Below are positions 5,698 through 12,226 of a stretch of 12,226 bases of DNA, piece by piece; within the stretch, counting starts at the first letter, position 1, and each line of letters starts with the position of its first letter. A program made the position numbers and the translations under genes. The DNA comes from an uncultured Altererythrobacter sp. (GTDB lineage Bacteria; Pseudomonadota; Alphaproteobacteria; Sphingomonadales; Sphingomonadaceae), in NCBI GenBank assembly GCA_938009055.1, contig CALLIO010000141.1, positions 1 to 12,226 of the forward strand. The letters are read 5' to 3'. Under the pieces are notes generated by a model. That model was not told the DNA's origin and did no database searches. It worked only from the letters and a program-made list of their open reading frames with translations.

Positions 5698-6594
5698 ATG
5701 ACAGCTGAACGGATCGACGGAAAAGCCTTTGCCGCTGGCCTGCGCGAGCGGGTGGGTGAGTTTGCAGTATCTTTCGAGCAGGCGGCAGGACGCAAGGCGG
5801 GATTGGCCGTGGTTTTGGTGGGCGAGGATCCGGCAAGCCAGGTCTATGTCCGCAGCAAGGGCAAGGCCTGTCTTGCTGCCAATATGGCCAGCTTCGAGCA
5901 TAAGCTTGGTGATGATACCTCGCGCGAAGAATTGCTGGGCGTGATCGATAAGCTGAATGCGGATGATGCGGTGGACGGCATATTGGTGCAGCTGCCGCTA
6001 CCCGATCATCTCGACGAGCAGGAAGTGATCGCGCGGATCAGCCCTGACAAGGATGTCGATGGCTTTCATGTCATCAATGCCGGGCGGTTGAGCGTGGGCC
6101 AATCGGGCTTTGTTCCCTGCACCCCGCTTGGCTGTATGATGCTGCTGGCGGACCGGCTTGGCGATCTTTCCGGTCTTGAGGCAGTGGTGATTGGCCGTTC
6201 GAACATTGTCGGGAAGCCAATGGCGCAATTGCTGCTCGATGCGAATGCCACCGTAACCATCGCGCACAGCCGGACCAAGGACCTCAAATCGGTTGTTAAG
6301 CGCGCAGACATTGTGGTTGCGGCAGTCGGTCGGCCTGAAATGGTTGGCAAGGATTGGCTCAAAGATGGTGCGACTGTGATCGATGTGGGTATCAACCGCT
6401 TGCCGCCTGAAGAGGGCAAGGAAAAGGGCAAGCTTGTCGGCGATGTTGACTATGGCGAGGCCAGCGAAGTCGCCGCAGCCATCACTCCTGTGCCAGGCGG
6501 TGTAGGCCCGATGACGATTGCCGTCTTGCTCAGAAACACAATGGTCGCCGCCCACCGCAATGCCGGTGTCGCGCTCGAAGAAGGCGCGCTTTGA
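5698..6594 (+). CDS. folD: Bifunctional methylene-THF dehydrogenase / methenyl-THF cyclohydrolase
   Basis: FolD interconverts 5,10-methylene-THF and 10-formyl-THF in two steps with NADP, supplying one-carbon units for purines and formyl-Met. The 298-residue length is normal. The catalytic region has Tyr50 and Lys54 in Y-V-R-S-K-G-K, Gln98 in I-L-V-Q-L-P-L-P and Asp121 in D-V-D-G-F-H. The conserved P-C-T-P (140-143) leads into the NADP-binding domain, with V-I-G-R-S-N-I-V-G-K-P (164-174), D-V-G-I-N-R (229-234) and P-V-P-G-G-V-G-P-M-T (264-273). All expected catalytic residues are present. The protein is cytoplasmic. Its stop codon overlaps the TTG start of the following lipoprotein gene, pointing to translational coupling. 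Confidence 0.98.
   Translation: MTAERIDGKAFAAGLRERVGEFAVSFEQAAGRKAGLAVVLVGEDPASQVYVRSKGKACLAANMASFEHKLGDDTSREELLGVIDKLNADDAVDGILVQLPLPDHLDEQEVIARISPDKDVDGFHVINAGRLSVGQSGFVPCTPLGCMMLLADRLGDLSGLEAVVIGRSNIVGKPMAQLLLDANATVTIAHSRTKDLKSVVKRADIVVAAVGRPEMVGKDWLKDGATVIDVGINRLPPEEGKEKGKLVGDVDYGEASEVAAAITPVPGGVGPMTIAVLLRNTMVAAHRNAGVALEEGAL
6578..6584 (+). promoter_or_regulatory. Ribosome-binding site deciding a TTG start
   Basis: AAGAAGG inside the 3' end of folD stands six bases before the TTG at 6591. It supports that TTG as the start of the lipoprotein gene rather than the ATG at 6615, which would leave only an eight-residue stub before the lipobox Cys. Confidence 0.65.
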
Positions 6595-7412
6595 AGGCCG
6601 CTATCGCCCTTGCCATGGGCGCTGCGCTTGTGGCGGGATGCGCCAGCGGAAACCGGCCGACCGCCCGCCAGCTTGATCGGATTGACCGCGCTTTGGAGCA
6701 AGCTCCTGGTGCCGCGCAGCCCTCTATCATTGTCAAAACCGAACTGGCGTTGAACCGGCTGGCTCGTGAGAAGGGCCAAGTCGATGCCTATCGCAAATTT
6801 GCAGCACCCAACGCACAAGTCCATTCGGACGATGGCATTGAAACGATTGCGCAAGCTCTGGCGGGAGAAACCAATCCTGATGAGCCTTCTTTGCTTACTA
6901 CCAAGTCCGTTTTCATGAGCTGCGATGGCTCCATGGCGGTCAGTCAGGGCAGGGGCCGCGATGCCGATGGCACCGTTGGCAATTACGTCCTCGTTTGGGA
7001 GCGCCAGCGCGGTATTCGCCCCGATGGCGAGGAAGAAACCGGTTACCGCTTCACTTACTTTACAGCCGCTGCTGACAATCCGCAGCCTCCCCCGCGCAAG
7101 GAGCCCGAGGTCGAGCCGGGCGGCATTCTGGTCGAGGCCATCGATTCAATACGGGCGGATATTGGCCGTTGCCCTGAACGTGAAGCGCGCGGCGAAAGAG
7201 GCCCGCGTAGCGAAAGAGGCCCGCGTCAAGATCGCGTTGCCGGCGAGCAGGCCGCACCGCGTAATATCTCGCGCGATGGCACGTTGCGCTGGAGCTGGGA
7301 AAATTCTGATGCAGGAAATCGCTCGGTCACGGTTGAATTGATGCGCAAAGAGGGATGGGAAACCGTCCTCACACAAACCCTGCAACAAAGCTTGCCTTTC
7401 GCGCCAAACTAG
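6591..7412 (+). CDS. Predicted lipoprotein with an NTF2-like (SnoaL/DUF4440-type) domain, 273 aa
   Basis: Starting at TTG 6591 the protein has a lipoprotein signal with lipobox L-V-A-G-C (Cys17). A helical segment (50-70) and Y-R-K-F-A-A-P-N-A (67-75) followed by S-C-D-G-S-M-A-V-S-Q-G (110-120) and N-Y-V-L-V-W-E-R-Q (131-139) match the layout of small NTF2-like fold proteins common in sphingomonads, in which a conical cavity binds a small ligand; the ligand here is unknown. Residues 201-212 are two copies of a six-residue unit ending E-R-G-P-R, encoded by a tandem 18-bp repeat. The tail returns to a beta-rich W-S-W-E-N segment. The gene overlaps the folD stop by bases TGA within TTGA and is followed after 18 bp by the MarC-family gene. 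It should be a periplasmic membrane-attached protein. Confidence 0.8.
   Translation: MKAAIALAMGAALVAGCASGNRPTARQLDRIDRALEQAPGAAQPSIIVKTELALNRLAREKGQVDAYRKFAAPNAQVHSDDGIETIAQALAGETNPDEPSLLTTKSVFMSCDGSMAVSQGRGRDADGTVGNYVLVWERQRGIRPDGEEETGYRFTYFTAAADNPQPPPRKEPEVEPGGILVEAIDSIRADIGRCPEREARGERGPRSERGPRQDRVAGEQAAPRNISRDGTLRWSWENSDAGNRSVTVELMRKEGWETVLTQTLQQSLPFAPN
7192..7226 (+). repeat. 18-bp tandem repeat inside lipoprotein gene
   Basis: The 17-base string GCGAAAGAGGCCCGCGT occurs at 7192-7208 and again at 7210-7226, a period of 18 bp that keeps frame and duplicates six residues. It lies in a polar linker between the NTF2-like part and the tail, so copy number could vary between strains without breaking the protein. 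Confidence 0.85.
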
Positions 7413-7430
7413 TCTTGAGGGCAGCCGACT

Positions 7431-8057
7431 ATGCTTGAGCTGTTCCTCTCTGCCTTTATCACGCTGTTTGTGGTGATCGACCCGCCCGGTTGCGCGCCGA
7501 TCTATGCCGGCCTTACCAAAGGGGCCAGCGCGGCCCAGTCCCGCAATATGGCTCTGCGCGCCAGCTTGATCGCTGCGGTCATACTGCTGGTTTTTGCGTT
7601 GTTCGGCGAAGATTTGCTGGGCGCATTGCATATTGATCTCAACAGCTTTCGGATTGCAGGCGGCTTGATGCTGTTCTTCATTGCCTTTGAAATGGTGTTC
7701 GAAAAACGCACCCAGCGCCGCGAAGAACGCGCAGAAAGGGTCAACGCCGATCCAGAGATTGAGGATGTCTCGGTCTTTCCGATGGCGATGCCAATGATGG
7801 CTGGGCCGGGCGCGATTGCAGCGGTCATGCTGCTGATGAACGAGGCGGACGGGTTCGAGCAGTCCGCAGTCGTGCTGGGTGCCTTGGGTGCAGTTCTGTT
7901 GCTGACCGCATTTGCATTGGTCATTGCCGGTCCGCTGATGCGGCTTGCAGGCGACAATGTGCAAAATGTCGTGACGCGGCTCTTGGGAGTTCTGCTGGCT
8001 GCGCTCGCTGCGCAATATATCCTCGATGGGCTAAAAGGCAGCTTCGGACTGGGCTAG
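7431..8057 (+). CDS. MarC-family (UPF0056) integral membrane protein
   Basis: The 208-residue protein has the MarC-family layout: an opening helix with F-V-V-I-D-P-P-G-C-A-P-I-Y (13-25), helices at about 43-65 and 73-92, a charged cytoplasmic loop (92-112, R-R-E-E-R-A-E-R), then P-M-A-M-P-M-M-A-G-P-G-A-I (117-129) and two more hydrophobic regions to the end, about six helices in all. It sits in the inner membrane. The family was named for a link to multiple antibiotic resistance that later work did not support, and its transport substrate is unknown. The ATG at 7431 follows a GAGGG about 10 bases upstream. It closes the tight run yggT - folD - lipoprotein - marC family. Confidence 0.92.
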   Translation: MLELFLSAFITLFVVIDPPGCAPIYAGLTKGASAAQSRNMALRASLIAAVILLVFALFGEDLLGALHIDLNSFRIAGGLMLFFIAFEMVFEKRTQRREERAERVNADPEIEDVSVFPMAMPMMAGPGAIAAVMLLMNEADGFEQSAVVLGALGAVLLLTAFALVIAGPLMRLAGDNVQNVVTRLLGVLLAALAAQYILDGLKGSFGLG

Positions 8058-8117
8058 CGGTTCGCCGCCGGTTCAGCATCAAAGCTGCAATGGTTCTGCC
8101 GCAGAGGAGTTTGCAGC

Positions 8118-9155
8118 ATGGGTCTTATCCTTCGGCTGGGCGGCGCAGCTTTATTGGCGCTCCACGCTATTGGCGCGGCAGCACAGCCAATCCCTGACTT
8201 GTCGATTGCGCAAATGGAAGGTTTGCTGGAGGCGGGCGAGCTTGGCAAAATTCGTGCTGTGGCTGCCGAGCAGAGCGGCACCATCATCTATCGCAAGCGG
8301 TTTGATTCCCGCGCGCTGGGCAAGCGCGTGGATATCAAATCGGCCGGCAAGTCGATCACCGCGCTGGCCGTGGGTGCAGCGATTGCCGATGGAGCCTTGC
8401 CCGGCGTTGACGTGAAAGTGTGGCCTTATCTTGGCAACACGCGCGGCGCGCCCTTCGCAGATATTACTGTGCGCGATCTGCTGAACATGTCCTCCGCGCT
8501 TGATTGCAATGATTGGGATCGAAAATCGCCTGGCCAGGAAGAACGCATGTATCGCCGGCGCATCTGGCGCGAATTTGCACTGGCGCTGCCGGCCCGCAAA
8601 TTTGCCCGCGATGAGCGTGGCATTGGCCCCTTTTCCTACTGCACAGCGGGCGTGTTTCTACTGGGCCAAGTGGTTGAGCGAGCCACGGGCGAGGGCTTCG
8701 ATCAATATGTCCAGCGCAGATTGTTTGATCCGCTAGGTATAGACGGGGCCGATTGGCGCCGATCACGCAGCGGAGAAGTGCAATCCGGCGGTCAGCTGAC
8801 GATTTCTGACGAAGCGCTTTTGCGGATCGGGCGCATGGTGCTTGATGGCGGGGTATGGGAAGGCAAGCAGGTCCTGCCCAAACAATGGCTGCGCGACATG
8901 CTCACACCCGTCCATCAGCTTGGCGAGCATGTCCATTATGGCTCGCTATGGTGGGCCATGCCATTGCGGTCAGCGCGCGGGTTTGAGGGTGCATTTATGA
9001 TGAAGGGCAATGGCGGCAATATTGTCGCGCTGGTGCCCGAATATGACGCGGTACTGGTGGTGCAATCGCAAAGCTACAATCGAAAAGATGCTGAGCGGCG
9101 TTCGTTCACCGTGCTGACCACATTGCTGCGCTCGCTGGCGCTTCCGGAGAAATAG
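8118..9155 (+). CDS. Secreted serine hydrolase, beta-lactamase / DD-peptidase fold
   Basis: The protein (345 residues) starts with a Sec signal peptide (1-22, likely cut after A-A-A). The beta-lactamase-fold catalytic motifs are S-A-G-K (75-78, the S-x-x-K nucleophile and base) and Y-C-T (174-176) in place of the common Y-x-N. A Gly-rich G-N-G-G (298-301) sits where the third motif (K/H-x-G) is expected. This places it with the class C beta-lactamase and esterase-like 'serine hydrolase' family, which acts on peptidoglycan peptides, esters or other amides; the true substrate cannot be read from sequence. GAGGAG eight bases upstream supports the ATG at 8118. It lies 60 bp after the MarC-family gene and ends 5 bp from the convergent LON-domain gene. 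It should be periplasmic. Confidence 0.92.
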   Translation: MGLILRLGGAALLALHAIGAAAQPIPDLSIAQMEGLLEAGELGKIRAVAAEQSGTIIYRKRFDSRALGKRVDIKSAGKSITALAVGAAIADGALPGVDVKVWPYLGNTRGAPFADITVRDLLNMSSALDCNDWDRKSPGQEERMYRRRIWREFALALPARKFARDERGIGPFSYCTAGVFLLGQVVERATGEGFDQYVQRRLFDPLGIDGADWRRSRSGEVQSGGQLTISDEALLRIGRMVLDGGVWEGKQVLPKQWLRDMLTPVHQLGEHVHYGSLWWAMPLRSARGFEGAFMMKGNGGNIVALVPEYDAVLVVQSQSYNRKDAERRSFTVLTTLLRSLALPEK

Positions 9156-9160
9156 GGCGC

Positions 9161-9772
9161 CTATTGCAGCGTCGTGATTTCCTCTTCGCCGCCGCTGCGC
9201 CCAAAAAATTGCATCAGCTGGACCAGCAATTCACAGCGTACGGCCAGATTTTCAGCCTCTAGCAATGCCTGTTTGGAAGCCGGATCAAACGGCGCGATTT
9301 GCGACACCCCATTGATGAGCGATGTGTCATCCAGCCGCTCAACCGAATCCCAATCAACGCTAAAGCCCTGATTGTCGGCAAAGCGGCGCGCCTCCATCTC
9401 GAAGCCCGCACGCTCAACACTGCTGAGCGCTTCCAATTCGGGTTCCTCGATCAGTTCAGCCTCGATCTGGCGGAAAGCGGTTGCAACATCGAGCTCGCGG
9501 ATCACGCGGAAGCGCTGCTGCCCCTCCAGGATGATGTTGTAGCGCCCATCGTCCATCGCCTCGATCTCGCCGATATAGCCAACACAGCCAATTTCAAACA
9601 AGGGCGCGCCATCCACTGGCTTTTGCGGCTGGATCATCGCGATTTTCCTGTCGCGCACCAAGGCATCGCCAACCAGCGCGCGGTAACGCGGTTCGAAGAT
9701 ATGCAGCGGCAATTGCAGGCCGGGAAACAGCACTGCGCCGGGCAATGGGAAGATCGAGAGCCGCGTGCTCAT
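9161..9772 (-). CDS. LON peptidase substrate-binding-domain protein, 203 aa
   Basis: The protein is a stand-alone version of the N-terminal substrate-binding domain of Lon protease, with no ATPase or peptidase part. Its start I-F-P-L-P-G-A-V-L-F-P-G (7-18), L-P-L-H-I-F-E-P-R-Y (21-30) and I-G-C-V-G-Y-I (about 61-67) followed by G-R-Y-N-I-I-L-E-G (about 76-84) and R-F-R-V are the usual family marks. The ATG at 9770-9772 begins right before this motif; the upstream extension of the frame would overlap the thioredoxin gene. It begins 5 bp after that gene ends, so they form an operon. Cytoplasmic; such proteins are thought to help recognise unfolded or specific client proteins, but no partner is proven here. 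Confidence 0.95.
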   Translation of the reverse strand: MSTRLSIFPLPGAVLFPGLQLPLHIFEPRYRALVGDALVRDRKIAMIQPQKPVDGAPLFEIGCVGYIGEIEAMDDGRYNIILEGQQRFRVIRELDVATAFRQIEAELIEEPELEALSSVERAGFEMEARRFADNQGFSVDWDSVERLDDTSLINGVSQIAPFDPASKQALLEAENLAVRCELLVQLMQFFGRSGGEEEITTLQ

Positions 9773-9777
9773 TGCGC

Positions 9778-10722
9778 CTACCCGAACAAAATCCGTGACA
9801 AGCGACGGCGGGTGGCGACCACCCATTCATCTTCCAAACCGACCGCTTCAAAGATTTGCAGCAGCTTGGCGCGTGCTGCACCTTCGTTCCATTCGCGATC
9901 CTTTGCGACCATTGCCAGCAAAGTGTCGGCAGCTTCATCGCGCGCGCCGCCAGCAAAGGCAGCTTCTGCAAAGGCGAATTGCGCGTCCAGATCATCGGGC
10001 GCGCTTTGCGCTGCGCTGCGAAGACCGGCAAGCTCGCTGTCATCGACTTGCGTGCCTGCCAGTTCAACCGCGCTTTTCGCTGCGCTCATGGCGGGGTCTT
10101 TCAATAAGGCTTCGACATCGCCACTCGATTCAATCGCTTCGAGCATCTGCTTGGCTTCATCGACTTGTCCGGCGGCAACTTGTGCGCGGATCAAGCCGCT
10201 GACAGCGCCAGCGTTCATCGGATCAAATTGCACGATCTGGCCAAAGATCGCGCTGGCTTGTGCGCCGTCACCAGCGGTTAGCGCTTGTTCGCCCAGCTCC
10301 AGCGCCTGGGCGATTTCTTCAGCCGAAGGTCCACCCGGTGCGCCACCTGCAGCATTCGGGTCAATCGGAAGCTTCTCCAGCAATTGATCGAGCATTTGCT
10401 TCAATTGCCCTTCGCTGCGCGCCTGTGTCAGATCAGCAACCGGCTGACCTTGGTAGATCGCATAGACAGTGGGGATCGACTGGACTTGAAACTGGCTGGC
10501 AATGAACTTTTCTTCATCGACATTGACCTTGGCCAGGATCACGCCCTTGTCGGCATAGTCTGCCGTCACCTTTTCAAGCACGGGAGTGAGCGCTTTGCAT
10601 GGCCCGCACCATTCTGCCCAAAAGTCGAGCACGACCAGCTTGGTCATGGATGGTTCGACGACTTCAGTGCGGAAGCGATCGACCGCCTTTTGCTCTTCAA
10701 TATTGAGACCCTGAGTGGCCAA
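9778..10722 (-). CDS. cnoX: Thioredoxin-TPR chaperone of the CnoX/YbbN type, 314 aa
   Basis: The N-terminal thioredoxin domain (about 1-118) has the redox motif W-C-G-P-C-K (38-43) and the cis-proline I-P-T-V (83-86). A Pro/Gly-rich linker (119-133) joins it to a helical TPR region (about 135-314) with the conserved ending A-R-A-K-L-L-Q-I-F-E-A-V-G and R-R-R-L-S-R-I-L-F. This is the architecture of CnoX (YbbN), a cytoplasmic holdase that guards proteins during oxidative stress and passes them to GroEL. Both active-site cysteines are kept, unlike E. coli CnoX, so thiol-disulfide exchange is likely. I chose the TTG at 10720-10722 because AGGAG lies eight bases upstream (10731-10735) and it yields the family-like short N-terminus. 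The LON-domain gene follows after 5 bp. Confidence 0.94.
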   Translation of the reverse strand: MATQGLNIEEQKAVDRFRTEVVEPSMTKLVVLDFWAEWCGPCKALTPVLEKVTADYADKGVILAKVNVDEEKFIASQFQVQSIPTVYAIYQGQPVADLTQARSEGQLKQMLDQLLEKLPIDPNAAGGAPGGPSAEEIAQALELGEQALTAGDGAQASAIFGQIVQFDPMNAGAVSGLIRAQVAAGQVDEAKQMLEAIESSGDVEALLKDPAMSAAKSAVELAGTQVDDSELAGLRSAAQSAPDDLDAQFAFAEAAFAGGARDEAADTLLAMVAKDREWNEGAARAKLLQIFEAVGLEDEWVVATRRRLSRILFG

Positions 10723-10976
10723 TGCTTTAGCTCCTGCTTGCAAATACGCGTTTCAAATCGGGGAGTTTGGCGTTTCCCGCATGCCCCATGTGGTGGGCTT
10801 GGTCATACTTGTGAAGGGGGGCGATGGCCACTCCTCATCTTGATTGCGCGCGCGCGCATGCAAAGCTGGCCGCTTTCATGGAATATTTAAGCTTGCGGTG
10901 GTAGTGAACCGCTGCTAATCGCGCCGCCTCCACACCGAAGAAGCGGCTTTGTACGCGACTTGGTGAACGTCAGTGA
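10723..10976. other. Intergenic space between cnoX and tRNA-Gly
   Basis: These 254 bp hold the promoters of the divergent cnoX (minus) and tRNA-Gly (plus) transcripts, though I cannot mark clear -35/-10 boxes. A run of six GC dinucleotides lies at 10846-10857. No open frame here has protein-like features or a ribosome-binding site. Confidence 0.5.
10731..10735 (-). promoter_or_regulatory. Ribosome-binding site deciding the TTG start of cnoX
   Basis: The minus-strand AGGAG is spaced eight bases from the TTG at 10722. The open frame reaches a second TTG at 10743, but that one would place this strong site inside the coding region, and no ATG occurs before residue 26 of the protein. Confidence 0.75.
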
Positions 10977-11051
10977 GCGGGCGTAGCTCAGGGGTAGAGC
11001 ACAACCTTGCCAAGGTTGGGGTCGGGCGTTCGAATCGCCTCGCCCGCTCCA
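10977..11051 (+). tRNA. tRNA-Gly (anticodon GCC)
   Basis: The acceptor stem GCGGGCG (10977-10983) pairs with CGCCCGC (11041-11047), followed by discriminator T and an encoded CCA (11049-11051). The D-arm TAGCTCAGGGGTAGAGC, the anticodon stem CAACC/GGTTG with anticodon GCC at 11009-11011, and the T-arm with GTTCGAATC are all intact. It reads GGC and GGT glycine codons. The degraded transporter gene begins directly after the CCA. Confidence 0.98.
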
Positions 11052-11868
11052 TTGTTTCAAGCATCGATACACACAGCCCTTTTGGGCCGTAGCCGCAGTC
11101 TTTGGCGCCGGTTTTGCGGGCATGCTTGATGCAAGATCAAAGTGAGCGGATCGGTGGAGCCAGCGCGCGATGCTGGGAATTTGCGTCGGGGTTTCGGCTA
11201 TTCTTGTAGGCGCGCAGGGGTTTGCGCAAACGCAGGGACAATTTTTGGTGCTGAGGGCGCTAAGCTTCGGTTTCAGCGCTGGTCTTATCCCGATTATCGC
11301 CTCGATGGTGGCGCAATATGCCTCGGACAAGAACCGTACATGGTTCCTCTCGCTGCTCAAATGCGGCTATCCTTTCGGCTGGTTTTTCGCCTCGCTCGTT
11401 GTTGCCGTTTTTGCAGGACTGGGCTGGCGGACAATTTTCATGGTCGGGTTTGTTGTTGCCCCACTTGCGCTGCTTTTCACTTGGTCGCTGCCAAAGGGCG
11501 AGAACGCCAGCAGGGATGAGGCGGAAAGCGGCGACGGCAAGGCATCGCTGCGAACGATATTTTCCGGTCCATTTCGCAACGCAGCCCTGGCCTATTGCGG
11601 GGCCTTCTTCTGCTATGGTCTCGCCTCGGGAGCCATCGTCTACTTGATGGACCGTGCGGATCCGGCCTTGCGCGGATCGATCATGGGCCTGTGCGGATCA
11701 GCCTGTGTCAATGCAGGCTTTCTCGTCTCGCCGCTGGTGACCACGCGGCTGGTGGAAGCGATCGGGTGGCATTGGATGTACACGCTCTTTGTTGGGAGCG
11801 CGCTGGTATTGTGCGGGCTGTTTTTCTTCCTCGTTGGCCTTCAGGGGAAAAGATCAGCCCTGTCCTGA
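11052..11868 (+). pseudogene. Degraded MFS transporter gene
   Basis: One frame carries major-facilitator sequence from about 11056 to the TGA at 11866-11868. There is no start codon between the tRNA end and the first hydrophobic stretch (F-W-A-V-A-A-V-F-G-A-G-F). A TGA at 11143-11145 interrupts the frame directly before A-D-R-W-S-Q-R, the MFS motif A that normally follows helix 2. After helices 3-6 and an apparent helix 7, the sequence passes at about 11620-11650 straight to R-A-D-P-A-L-R-G-S-I-M-G-L, typical of the loop before helix 11, so helices 8-10 seem deleted. Only about 232 codons remain downstream of the ATG at 11170, against about 400 in intact members. That ATG has no good ribosome-binding site. 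It is most likely non-functional; a short translated fragment cannot be excluded. The 3' end overlaps the flavin reductase gene by 15 bp. Confidence 0.78.
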
Positions 11869-12226
11869 CTCCGAGATTTGCGCGATCAGCGCTTTGAGAA
11901 TTTGCGCTGCATTGCGCAATTCATCCTCGCCAAACTGGTGTTTCAGCTCGGCCTCAAGCGCCTTGGGATCAGCGGAATGATGAGCGATGAAACCGGCATG
12001 CTCGACCAAGGCGACCAGACTGTCTGGATCAAGGCTGCCTGATTGCGGGCGCGCTCTGCTGTCTGAATATTGCCCGCGATGAAACAGCAAGGGCGCTTTG
12101 GCGCGGGCTTCAAATCCGGCAACTTCACCGACGAGAATAACGTGATCGCCGCCATCATATTCGTGCCGCGTGCGGCATTCGAAAACGGCGGCATGCTCAT
12201 CCAGCAATGGCGAGCCATGTTCACCC
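11854..12226 (-). CDS. Flavin reductase-like protein, C-terminal part (5' end outside window)
   Basis: The frame is open to the right edge of the window, so the true start lies beyond it; an internal TTG at 12205-12207 is not the start. The visible part begins S-P-L-L-D-E-H-A-A-V-F-E-C-R and continues with G-G-D-H-V-I-L-V-G-E-V and P-L-L-F-H-R-G-Q-Y, the standard C-terminal half of the FMN-binding split-barrel flavin reductases (HpaC/StyB type), which use NAD(P)H to make reduced flavin for a partner monooxygenase. About 65 residues follow the Y of R-G-Q-Y, more than in the minimal family, and form a helical acidic tail that could be a regulatory or pairing region. Its end overlaps the MFS relic on the other strand. 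The partner oxygenase is not in view. Confidence 0.85.
   Translation of the reverse strand, partial: GEHGSPLLDEHAAVFECRTRHEYDGGDHVILVGEVAGFEARAKAPLLFHRGQYSDSRARPQSGSLDPDSLVALVEHAGFIAHHSADPKALEAELKHQFGEDELRNAAQILKALIAQISESGQG

Noticed and set aside
9299..10387. A 362-codon plus-strand frame
   Set aside because: It lies antisense to the clear cnoX and LON-domain genes and its product is a Ser/Ala-rich string without any motif.
10846..10857. (GC)6 run as a special regulatory or Z-DNA element
   Set aside because: Short alternating GC runs are common in GC-rich genomes, and nothing else at the site supports a role.
11076..11087. GCCC-TTTT-GGGC as a terminator of tRNA-Gly
   Set aside because: The stem is only four pairs with no T-run after it, and it lies within the transporter relic's coding frame.
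10887..11360. A minus-strand frame of 157 codons
   Set aside because: It runs straight through the intact tRNA-Gly and the MFS relic on the opposite strand.

Overview
The window looks like chromosomal DNA of an alphaproteobacterium, most likely from the Sphingomonadales (Erythrobacter-like). This rests on the GC-rich coding style, the gene order argB - yggT - folD - small NTF2-like lipoprotein - marC family, and the many small predicted lipoproteins and membrane proteins. No 16S rRNA or other species marker is present, so the lineage is an inference.

Left end (1-956): an AT-richer 3' fragment of an unrecognised two-helix membrane protein enters from outside the window. It is followed by about 550 bp with no convincing gene. 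That stretch holds a diverged pair of inverted repeats about 43 bp long and a dense run of short perfect hairpins. It looks like accessory or mobile-element debris.

Minus-strand block (957-4167): an unrecognised 168-aa protein, a possible 47-aa membrane peptide, a predicted lipoprotein, a DUF4870-like membrane protein, a membrane-anchored staphylococcal-nuclease-type protein, and a DUF2282/bufferin-type small secreted protein. The bufferin-like gene ends in a perfect 13-bp terminator hairpin and has a 7-bp inverted repeat upstream. It lacks the MNIO (DUF692) and DUF2063 partners that normally accompany this family.

Plus-strand core (4400-9155): argB (arginine biosynthesis), a YggT-family membrane protein, folD (one-carbon folate metabolism), a lipoprotein translated from a TTG that overlaps the folD stop, a MarC-family membrane protein, and a secreted beta-lactamase-fold serine hydrolase. 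yggT through marC are close enough to be one operon.

Minus-strand pair (9161-10722): a CnoX/YbbN-type thioredoxin-TPR protein starting at TTG, followed after 5 bp by a LON-substrate-binding-domain protein. Both families are linked to protein quality control, so co-transcription makes sense.

Right end (10977-12226): an intact tRNA-Gly(GCC), followed directly by the degraded remains of an MFS transporter (no start, an in-frame stop, an apparent internal deletion), and then the 3' part of a flavin reductase gene running in from the right on the minus strand.

The most interesting items are the orphan bufferin-like gene with its unusual acidic linker and operator-like repeat, the hairpin array and inverted repeats near the left end, and the MFS relic beside the tRNA.
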